In this document: one piece after another, positions 18,501 through 28,153 of the stretch
How the letters are laid out: every line of letters begins with the position of its first letter
Numbering within the stretch: position 1 is the stretch's first letter
NCBI RefSeq assembly: GCF_000003605.2
Contig: NW_003126883.1
Location: 966,487-994,639 of the forward strand
Direction of reading: 5' to 3'
Length of the DNA stretch: 28,153 nucleotides
Source: Saccoglossus kowalevskii
Taxonomy: Eukaryota > Hemichordata > Enteropneusta > Harrimaniidae
Translations under genes and position numbers: made by a program
Notes under the pieces: model-generated
Database searches by the model: none
Told to the model about the DNA's origin: nothing
The model's input: the letters and a program-made list of their open reading frames with translations, nothing else

Positions 18501-20600
18501 AGTACTTGTTAGATACCGCGTGATTCCAATCCAATGGTCCAGAGGGTGGCGAGTTGTATAATGCAACACATAGTATTTATACCGACAAATGGAATCCCCT
18601 TTTAGCGATTTAAGTGTCCGAAATGGCGTCCGTTTATTTAGCCACACTTCATGTAAAAAATAAACCTTGGTCTGTGAAGGAAGTATACATTTTTGCTGCC
18701 TGGAAATGGGTAGAAAGTTTGAGGTACTATTAAGTTGCACACTTCTAACATTTTCCCAGGCGAGTATCCGAGTCCACCGGGTCAAATGGTCAACAATTGT
18801 TCGACGTCATTTATTTGGCTTGGCACTTGAGTGGACAGAGAGGTCAATAAGATAAGAATTGGTCAAATATGAAAGCTACCATTACACTGCAGTGGTATAA
18901 TATCACGAAGAAATTGAACACGATATAGAAAATACTTGACAAAAAATAAACTCAGAAGTTCATTAATGAAGCTTTCATATCATACTAATTAATTAGAACA
19001 GATGCCGCACCATCACGTGGCAAGGGGGATGACGTTCTATTGAAATCCAATGTGTTATGTTTCTGTTGTACAATCCATTGTTTACAGGGGGCGAAAACAC
19101 AATTAAAAAACATAAATTAAAAGAGTTGATATTTCAGTTCACTCGATATCCAGCGGGTCGTTCGCTTCGCCACTCGTATCACGTGATTTGCTTTGTCATC
19201 AGGTTGCCCCTTTTTAATGAATGTGATTAATCGCTACTGATATGAACGGGTAGTATCACCGGGGTGGTATTATACGACCAAGTTGGAAAACGAGCCCGCA
19301 CTCTGTGACCCATGCGATTCCACTGTGTACATTGTTTTTCCTGTGCTCTTACACTAACTAAATTATCATTTTGATGGTGTGTTCCCAGCTGGTTTCCCTT
19401 GTCCGTCTGAGCAGTCTGATCGGCTCGGTGCCGAGTGCTGCGAATGGAGAGCAGAGTAATCATGTAGATGCCACCATCAAACATACAATACACGACTCCC
19501 AAAATGCCTAGCAACCGCTTACTAGCAACAGTATGCGGTCTTGTATGTATGGAAATTGAAAATCACCCTTGTGTAAAAAATGGCCATGAAATCCGCATGT
19601 ACACTTCTCAAACAGAGCGTCGGTCCTTCATTTTTGTATCATGGACAGGAAATTGAGTGAAATATGGCACTTTTTGTTATGTTTTACTTAACAAAAAGTA
19701 GGCGAACATTAAACAGTGCTTAATATCGTATCACGTATTGTCGTAAAACACTTTGTTGTATTATAGTACCACCTGATGATAATCGATTTCCAACTCTCGT
19801 TTTATTCAGCCCGATTTGCCGCGGCTATAGCATGTATTTAATACTTATATATCGAATTAATGTAGATTGCAACCACGGGGATGTCGGTATGTATGATTTG
19901 TGTTCCGTGTCGTTACTGAGTGAACCTGAATTCAGAGCAGTGTCACTGTGATGTCGGTAGGTGTTCCGCCACCTTCGTGACGCTGGATTCGCTGATTGAA
20001 AACAAAGCACGTATATTTGTCCAACATTTGTTTCGATAATTTATTTATCTAATTTATTTATTTTTTGTCCTAGTGTGTGTTTCCAGCTTGAAAAGTAGCA
20101 CCGAGTTCGCTGAGAGATCGCTCAAAATAATATGTGTTGTGTTTGTAGTGTGTTCATGAACTGTCAGGTATGAGTTTGTGTTCTATATAAAAAAATGCTT
20201 CATTGTCCGGGCTTAATTTCAGCCCTCCCACAAAATCGCTCGCCTGTGAACGTGTAACGCTATTACATAAGCAAGACGAGTGAATGTCACATATTAACGT
20301 GACGTGACCAAAAAAATACAAGTTCAAAGGGAAATGTCAATATAAATAGTCGAGGCGTGACAAATTGAATAACTTGGTGTGGCGCTAAGCGTAGCTAAAA
20401 GTATGTACGGGAACTAGCTGAATATTTTTTTTTCGGTGAACCCGGTGTTAATAGTAATTCCCACAGCGATTATAATCAATGCACTTTGTGTAGAAATCAT
20501 CCGGCGTTGTCATATAGCAGATGTGTATCGTTTTTCCCACTCTCTATTGTCACGGCAAGTAATTATATCTCCGTGTTATGTTGAAGATGATTCCACGGCG
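15541..20600. other. Non-coding DNA, no recognised gene
   Basis: Several open frames of 60-105 codons occur (for example 16635-16901 +, 18131-18427 +, 18468-18785 -), but none shows a domain, splice-supported extension or family motif. GGGATT-GTTGT-AATCCC at 15927-15943 is a small palindrome with TAATCC on both strands. Good start contexts at 17170 and 18623 open only 54 and 36 codons. CACGTG sites occur near 19015 and 19175. Confidence 0.55.
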
Positions 20601-20784
20601 GACAATAGAGGGCGTCACTAATTAGCCACCTGAGAATGCATAGGGATTAAATGATAAATAAATAGAGTTATTATAGTGGTGTAAATGTTATCTATTGTCA
20701 GGGTCTTTCCATACGTCTTTTATCATGTAACAGTGTACACTTATCAACATGGAAAATGATCCCAGTATATCCATGACGGTTGAC

Positions 20785-20816
20785 ATATATATATAGATAT
20801 ATTTATATATATATAA
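20785..20816. repeat. AT-rich low-complexity tract
   Basis: An imperfect TA dinucleotide run with TAGATA and TTTA interruptions. Confidence 0.8.
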
Positions 20817-21679
20817 TCATACTCAAGGCAGCACACTGTGTAACTATAATTGTTTTTAGAAGGGCGCCGGCTGTGATTTTTATACGCGAAACAACGTAAA
20901 TTATACGACAGTGCAGTCTTTCTTACACAACTGCTTTTAAATAATAAAAAAACTGTGTCTTGCGATGTTCATTTCAGGACTGTGTTGTTCATTTGCTTAT
21001 GTTTATTACAAACATATCATATATCGTCCAGGTATATCTGCTATATGTGACGATTGTTCGTGCTCTATTGTGGCTAGTGGTGTCCAGTTCAAATTCTCTT
21101 TTCCGACCCTGGATCACAATTCTAAATTGTACCATTATTGATGTTATCATACCTCCGATGTAGATATCATATTTAGGTAATATAATTCCTCTCCGCTGTC
21201 CGATGAATAGGACGCATGAACGCACTGCAACAACGATTCCGGAATGGGTAATCCCTTGGGACGGCGCATGCCTGTTACCGGTCGCTATTTGCCTATACAT
21301 GGCACCTGCGCTCGTAAAAAGAGAATCACATGTTGTCGTTCAATATTTCTATCGTTGTGACTACAATATTGGGTATTGAGTTGGAAATATTGAATGTATC
21401 GCCCCATCATTGCATCTTAGCTTCGTTCGTGTCGTTTATTTTTCAAGTGTAGTCATGGTAACGGATAGTCGAAGATGCGTAATTACGTACAATTGTTATG
21501 AACCTTTGCCCCGGTCATCAATGTAATCATTGTACGACATATGATTTTTTTTACAGTATCTAAATTTCTAATCACAGAATAATTTGTAATTGCGTGGACG
21601 CCATCGTATCTGGATACTAGGTATATCAATCCCGTAGTTTCATACTGTCTATTTACCAACTTTCAACAGAGCGCCACGC

Positions 21680-21809
21680 TTAAAGCGCGGTGGTCGTCGT
21701 GTAGCGCGTGTTCGAATTATGTAAATAGACAATGTATTTACACGCGTTGTATACGTCGCTACAAGTCCCACGTCGAACAGGACGCGGAACGACGACTGCC
21801 ACCCTTTAA
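21680..21809. mobile_element. Palindromic TTAAAG...CTTTAA element, possible MITE
   Basis: The left arm starts TTAAAGCGCGGTGGTCGTCG. The right arm, reverse complemented, starts TTAAAGGGTGGCAGTCGTCG, so about 16 of the first 20 bases match. Both continue with GCG and TGTTCGA words. The middle holds GTAAATA-GACAATG-TATTTAC (21721-21741). The structure would fold into a long hairpin. It is CpG-dense and noncoding. Ends in TTAA suggest the same insertion type as the 2249-2699 element. Confidence 0.55.
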
Positions 21810-22576
21810 CTTATCGTGTTTGATGGAATAAAAAAGTACTCACTATATACTATCTTCTGCGAATGGTACGGGACAAAACAGGAATGGCAACCCATGACAG
21901 AAACCAAAACTTTTCAACATCAATATGGGTTTCGCGAGTTAACAAATTGATAACTGCCCTGCCATGATCGTTAAATATTAACGGATAAACGTGAGACCGG
22001 GCAACGTATAGATGATTATTATTATTTATTGCCACGAATTTAAAAGACAGTTACTATTCTGTTCAATTTATGTTATTTCGGTTACAAAGCTCTTAAACAT
22101 AGAACGAATGTATTTTACCACGTTCTGTAATGTCTGCTTACAATGGGTATTTTACAAAGGACCGGTCCGGGAGTGGCACGGTTAAATAATAACAAATTTT
22201 ACGTTTTTTGAAAAGGATATTGAAAAAATGTAATACACCTACCATAAAGATTGAATGTACGATAAATTAGGTACTATACATAATTTTTGCCTACGTTATG
22301 TCGACTACCGATAATCGATAAACAGTAAATTGAACATACATCAATCTTAACACCCGCGGTCGCAGATGAACACCAGTAAAAGTTAATATACATTTTTTTA
22401 TGTATATACACTTTTGAGTTGTAAATGTATTTAATCAGTACATTCGTTACTTCATTGTATCTTCTTTGTGTGTTAGGAAAATATTTGTTTTCTTTTACCG
22501 TAGTTTTCAGGTACAATAGATAGTCTAGTTATTGCATAATATAAATGTTCGTTTGTTGGACACTATAGACAGCGGT

Positions 22577-22659
22577 GTAAAAATGTATTCAAGCACGTTG
22601 CATGCGTCACGTGGGACCGATATGGAGCGTGACGGGGAGCGACGACCACCGTCCTTTAA
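22577..22659. mobile_element. Diverged partial copy of the 21.7 kb element
   Basis: AATGTATT, CACGTTGCATGCGTC and GGAGCGACGACCACCGTCCTTTAA parallel AATGTATT, CGCGTTGTATACGTC and GGAACGACGACTGCCACCCTTTAA of the right arm at 21731-21809, in the same order and orientation. The left arm is absent. Confidence 0.45.
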
Positions 22660-25614
22660 GAGTGCCTTTTATATCATAAATTTTTGATAAAAAAAAAATA
22701 GGACTCTGACCGATATGCCACCCGAAATAGGCCACGTACATTTAACTGTTTTGGTATATTGAGATATTCAATCGTGTTGGTCAATGTGTCAAGTGACCAA
22801 CAACCAAATCATTGACGCTTGTGCTTTAGGCGAGTATGCAACTTAAGCAAGCGGAGAGCGTGGCGATGTCGGTTATTGCCCACACCGAATGTAGCAAGAA
22901 ATACAGGGTGTAAGTGTAAGGGTCTTAAGATGTAGTAGTAAAAGGCCGACACGTAATATGTATATGACTGCAAGGAATTCCATGGATACAGCTGTGAAAT
23001 GCAGATGTAACCGATCCCATTGATAGATTTTAATGATGAGTAAGTCATACATTTTGGAAATTGAGACGAGTATAAGGAGTCGCGCCGTAGGTGCTGACCG
23101 AGAAAATGTATTATTCGTACGTTCTCTAGTTTAAATCATAATGGAGATAAATATTGAAAAGTGTAATTTGAAGAATTGTCGGAACTCGTATTTGTGCCAT
23201 ATCAAATGTTCACGCGTATGTCAGAACTCAGTCAGAAAATTAGATTGTCAAAAACATTTATTCAAATTGAGACAAGGCGAAATGTCAGTTTATATGTGAC
23301 GTCGTTGTTTGCCTCACTTTATGGGATCGAAACGGAATGCAGTTCGCATCTTCCGGACGTACTTCGCCTTAGAATTTACCTTGAATATTCTGTAGTTAAA
23401 ATAGGAAATATTCCATCATACATATTTTGAAATATTTTGGCCTCATTGTTGTGAATACAAAATCGAAATCACTCTAGTTGCAACAATTCCTTTGCCTTGC
23501 ATATAACTTTAAACATTTGTTTTGATTGGAAGTGAAATCAACAAAAATAAATCAAACATTACAAATACTTTTCTGTGGTAACTGAAGCGTGCGATTTTTC
23601 ACTTTAGTATAAATAATAAACATCTTTTCAAAAATACAGCATGAGTATTGAAGAAATGACAGACAATCGATGCTCGTTTGTTTATTTAGAAAAAAACAGT
23701 ATATTTATAATAGTCAATGTTTATAGAGGTAAAATAATACATAATATTATGTCATCACAATTTATTTGGTGTTGTGCTAAGCATGTTCGTGGATTAGCCC
23801 GTCATTGTAGGTGTACATATTGCATTTGACGCAATGAACGGGTTGCATACAGTTGACATTGACAAGGGGCACAACTCCGCCACTTTAATATGATTTGTTC
23901 ATTCCGAGTGGCGGTGTCAATCATCTTCGTCCGCTGTTGACTAGGATTGTATCTTGCCGTAATAGCTCTACACATATGAATTCGATATGAAACAATAACA
24001 TTGCCGATACTTACACTTCGTTTGTTTTCATGTATCAGTAATACCAAATGAACACCCAATCTCTAAGCAAAAAAAATTCCTTCTTATTTTTCCAGCAAAT
24101 ACTATATCTTTCTGCTGTCTATACAAATACAAACTTGACGCCTTGTTGAATTGCCAGGACCCTGGCTAGACTAAGAGAAACATGAAGGCCGTCCTAACAA
24201 ATTGTAACACATTGGTGGAGTGTGATTAGTGGTTTTGTATTGTGGCCTTGTTTTAACAGTTTCGTGTTTTACGGTGGCACTTTAACTAACCCCTTGTGTT
24301 ATGTTTAGAAAATATGTGCCGTTTTGTTTGTATAGTCCACACATACTTGAGAAATAAAGTGCGATCTCCTTTGCGCGCATTGTTTCTTACGCTTCTATGA
24401 GTCTCTCTGTTTTGGCTGAGTTTCCATTTTCACAAGCGTTTGTGATTTCAAAGGAAACGGATACGACCAGCAAAAACAGTAGGGGAAATTGTAGTCTTTG
24501 CACGGGGGCTATGCGCGGTGTAAACAGAGAAGACTGTGATTAAGGTATTACTGGTATTCCGAATGTATTTAAAAGACCGTGAAAGAATTTTCTAAACTGA
24601 CTTTTCACAGTCCATCTCTTTGGTTGGTGACATAATTGTCTCGTGCTCGCTCTGTAGTAGATTTGACGGTGAACACTCCACACCTGGATTTATGTTTAAT
24701 GGTAATATGTTGAAATCACAAGATGCGCCTTTTTGATTTTTTTTTACCAGAGTGGTTTTAGTTTAATGTGTTCGAATTATCGGCTATTTAATGCTTAATT
24801 CGACTTGAGAAAAGATTCTCCTTAAAAATCTTATAATCCTATCTCGTCCAAAGTATTAAACCAACTAAACCCCTTAGGTTTATCAACAATATACGATCAT
24901 CGCCGGGACCCCTATCCAAATGAATATGACCCTAGCTGAGTACTAGTACGCGGACTGGTGTTTTCATCCGTCTGTCTCACTATGAAAATAATACGGTTTT
25001 CCTAATTGAGTGTTGTGCACACTGGTACTTAAAGAAGTATCAAACAAACAAATGGAGTGGGTAGCCACACAAGATGCCCACGTCACACACATTCAGGCTA
25101 AATAGACGGTTCTTAGTTTTCATTATCACTGAAATTAGTTCCACCAAAAAATTGTAAGATTGTTAGAAACTGAAATTATCCAAATATTTCCGAACTACGA
25201 TACAATCTATATAAAATATTATTTTTTTTAAAATGTGAATGATCCGATTTCTGAACGGTCCGTGTAATGACCGAGTTGATGATTACCCCGTGAAGATGAC
25301 AAACCCGCTTGCGTAAGACACCGATAACATGTAGATTGTCTTTGGAAAGTATTTACAATATGCCTGCTATGGTTGTCGGCAGCAAATAATAGCTTATGCA
25401 TATGTTACACATGAAAGCGACTTCTTCCGCTCGGTTCCATCGCGCTGCACTGGAATTCGGAGCATGATTGCAAGTAGCGCCACGGCGACTCGATGAAGCA
25501 CCCACAAAGCGCACTCCACACCACGGGCTGTCAAATGAGATCACACCATAACTGTTTGACAAGTTGCTTTAGCCGGTCAGTAAATTCAACCTTGTTGGGC
25601 GACTACAACTGTCT

Positions 25615-25842
25615 ATGTATACAATAAATTCTATCATCAAAACAAACTTTAAACAGTTTATAGACAGAGTCTGCAATACACAGGGAGGCATCCATCAAAA
25701 CAAATCGAAATTGATTGATTTGATAAAGGGTCCATTATGCAAAGCATTTAGGTTTTGGGGTTTGATTCCACCAGCGGGAATCTTGGCAACACTATATGCA
25801 AGCGATAGAATTTTATCGGTGGAAAAAATCTTTTCGTGTTAA
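25615..25842 (+). CDS. Unrecognised 75-codon open frame, doubtful
   Basis: It begins MYTINSIIKTNFKQFIDRVC and ends EKIFSC. Composition is plausible for protein (basic and hydrophobic alternation, PPAGILATLYASDR near the end), but there is no known motif, poor start context and no neighbouring exon. Chance is the more likely explanation. Confidence 0.12.
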   Translation: MYTINSIIKTNFKQFIDRVCNTQGGIHQNKSKLIDLIKGPLCKAFRFWGLIPPAGILATLYASDRILSVEKIFSC

Positions 25843-28068
25843 TTCTGTTTTATTTCTCACTAACCAGCCAGAGGGCCTTGCTATATAGGGAGCTTTGAAC
25901 ATATAACCAGCTGGGACAGCCGGAAGAACTATTGGAAAACTTTATTTGTATCGAAATTCGTGATAAGAAAGTTGTTGATTTCACGGGCGCCACGATTCCA
26001 GACGCTCTGTAGAAATCAACACAGTCGAAGGAGTTCAAATTTATCTTACTGATTTGTTAGAATTTTCGTTGTATTTTTACCGTTGAATTGGGAACTGGGG
26101 CAATGCTGTGGCATTTGTGTACTGCTGTTTAATGTTAGAATATTTGCAGCAACTGTTCACGAACGAACAATTCAAACATATTGAAATTCAATTTTACGTT
26201 AACATAAGATGAAAGAAGTATGCCGTAGCTTATAACTATATGCTATTCTGTTCACGTGTTACTTACAACACGCGACATTCTGCAATAACCCTAAACGTAC
26301 ACATAATGAACTTGGCGACGCCATACTCGGCTGGAGCGATGTCTCTAGGTCGAATTCCCACGTTTTCCATCACGAAATCGGGATCAAAATGGATAGCAAA
26401 AGTATACGAATTTTATCCCATTGAGATTTGTCTAAGTTGGTGATATTAGCCAGATTGCCAGAAGTGTAAAACTTTATTTATACTTTGTTTACACTACTAA
26501 AAGCTATCACGAGTTCGCCCAATGTCTTCAACGGACATCTGATACGATAAACATTATTACAGCGGGAGATCGGAGTGAATTTTTCGTCTGCGCCCTTATC
26601 AAATAATTCACGACAAAAAGAGCAGTTCATATTTTTTATGAACAGATTTCAAAAGGTTTTGCGTGCTCTATGTTAGGCGTTACGCAATGAATGGTAACAA
26701 ACTATCTGTCGTCGATATGTCAACGCGAGAGAGTATGATCAATGAGGATTACATAGACAATTTGCTGTTAGAATAAAATACACAATAAGACACAGTATTA
26801 TAAATATTTACAAGGAATTGTAAATGTCGACATTTTCAATTTGTCATTTTTCTGGAAAATAGAATTTGAAGATTGTGCCATTCTCCATTTGGAGATCACA
26901 TGACCTGGGGGTGATCTCCAAAAAAAAAAAAGGACTCCCTGTCGTTGGTGATTGTGCCACAACCCCGAAAGGAAGATTGAATTCAATGACTAACTGATGC
27001 GACATTGGCATAACGTTGGCTTAGGTTATACATGTATTAGGATAGCGCATTAAACTAGTATAATGCCACTATGACAAAACGATCGTCACACAGCCATGTC
27101 GCGTAGTCCAAAATACGGTTCACGTGGCAAAATATACTATTTTCCAGCACTCGTACTCACACGTAAAAAGTCTTGAGAGACAGCAGTGTTAATTCAATGT
27201 CGGAATCTGTCGCCCGCCTGGCAGCTACCCATATTGAATAAGATCGTCGCAAAATTTAACTTCCATCTCTGTAAAAGAATACTGTGACATCTTAAAAAAA
27301 ATAGTGAATACATTCTCAAGTTATAACCAAAAATAAATATTGTTGACGTTACAGAACCCCCCATAAAAATAATAGATATGCTTCAGTATGCAAACAAGTG
27401 TTATCAGTATTCAAAGTTCTCCAAAATGTTTTAGCATATTTGAGTATTAAATATGACCACCAGTCAGTCATTTTGAATCAGACCAAAACTGGAGCATACG
27501 TGTACGTATAGAAGAAATCGGTCCATGAACTCCTGAGAAAATTTGACAGACGGACGGACAAACGAACCTACGGAACCTGGTCCATTTTCCCCCAGATTGT
27601 GTCCAATCGGGGCTAATAATCTTTCCCCACGTCATTGAATGAATTTACCAAATATGGACTGCCAGAACTGCCGTGCAATTTCTGGAAAAAAATTACACCA
27701 CAAACAATGTGGATTTCAGGTCCAATTAATGACCCCTCCCTCGTATATCACCGCCACTACTGCCCATATATATATACACAAGTCAAAAATTGTTTTCTCT
27801 GAGGGCAAGTACAAACATATAACTGACTGGCTGACCATACTAGAGATACATAATGTCTTATATATTAATAATATCCCGATTTCATCATTTCTTTTAATCT
27901 TGAATCGCCTGTGGTTATAAAAAAATGAATTTGTAGATAATGGTGCAGTCCGACAAAACATAAATTGGGATTTAAGACAGTGATAAAATGCCGACATTTG
28001 TTCGTAGGGCGCACCACATAATATAATCATCTTGGCCATTTTAGTCAAACTAAATGTAACCTTTAATG
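25843..28068. other. Non-coding DNA, no recognised gene
   Basis: No open frame with similarity. It includes a 12-bp-stem hairpin at 26888-26922. Confidence 0.55.
26888..26922. repeat. Perfect 12-bp hairpin with 11-base loop
   Basis: TTTGGAGATCAC (26888-26899) and GTGATCTCCAAA (26911-26922) are exact reverse complements, followed by an A run. On one strand this gives a stem followed by A-rich sequence. Confidence 0.85.
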
Positions 28069-28153
28069 TTCTATTCTATTCTATTCTATTCTATTCTATT
28101 CTATTCTATTCTATTCTATTCTATTCTATTCTATTCTATTCTATTCTATTCTA
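28069..28153. repeat. ATTCT pentanucleotide array at the window edge
   Basis: Seventeen perfect TTCTA units that run off the end of the window, so the true length is unknown. No interruptions are visible. Confidence 0.98.

Larger units (their letters stand above)
20601..25614. other. Non-coding DNA, no recognised gene
   Basis: CpG-bearing sequence apart from AT-rich patches. It holds the palindromic element at 21680-21809 and its partial relative at 22577-22659. The 20989-21300 (-) and 23176-23430 (+) open frames have no recognised similarity. A GC-richer patch at about 25420-25530 has no clear motif. Confidence 0.55.

Noticed and set aside
18131-18785. Open frames of about 100 codons at 18131-18427 (+) and 18468-18785 (-)
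   Set aside because: No domain, no splice-supported neighbour and composition typical of translated noncoding DNA.
28069-28153. CRISPR-like periodic repeat
   Set aside because: The five-base period with no spacers is a microsatellite, and the window is animal DNA.
1-28153. tRNA, rRNA or snRNA genes
   Set aside because: No A-box/B-box pair, cloverleaf or snRNA core was seen on reading; a covariance-model search was not possible.

Overview
The window is genomic DNA from a multicellular animal, most likely a marine invertebrate. The evidence is interrupted genes with GT-AG introns, long AT-rich non-coding DNA, microsatellites, a 5'-truncated non-LTR retrotransposon and short inverted-repeat elements. 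The species cannot be fixed from the sequence. A deuterostome or lophotrochozoan fits the protein similarity, but this is inference. A 481-base run of N marks an assembly gap at 12447-12927.

Two genes can be rebuilt from splice sites and protein similarity. At the left edge, on the + strand, are the last three coding exons of BABAM2 (BRE/BRCC45), a scaffold subunit of the BRCA1-A and BRISC deubiquitinase complexes. The upstream exons lie outside the window. On the - strand, eleven exons from 11277 down to 3747 give a complete 372-residue GDPGP1 (GDP-D-glucose phosphorylase 1, related to plant VTC2). Its HIT-type histidine cluster is intact and every splice phase matches. The two genes converge tail to tail across about 2.6 kb holding 3' UTRs, poly-C tracts and a probable TTAA-bounded MITE. 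They work in unrelated pathways, so adjacency need not mean joint function.

GDPGP1 introns hold most of the left-half structure: a same-strand LINE 3' fragment with a GTAA/TTAC tail in intron 10, inverted repeats, a perfect 12-bp hairpin, a CpG-bearing patch with CCAAT and YY1-like motifs in intron 7, and G-runs on opposite strands in intron 1. The GDPGP1 promoter is inferred near 11280-11380 from CRE-like and NRF1-like motifs.

From about 11.25 kb to the right end I recognise no conserved protein. This part is clearly richer in CpG than the gene bodies on the left, which suggests an unmethylated intergenic or regulatory domain next to methylated housekeeping genes. It holds a CCAAT/CRE/E-box cluster near 15.5 kb, a palindromic element at 21.7 kb with a diverged partial copy at 22.6 kb, a hairpin at 26.9 kb, several weak orphan start-codon contexts, and an ATTCT pentanucleotide array at the right edge. 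I did not find a convincing new multi-gene system.
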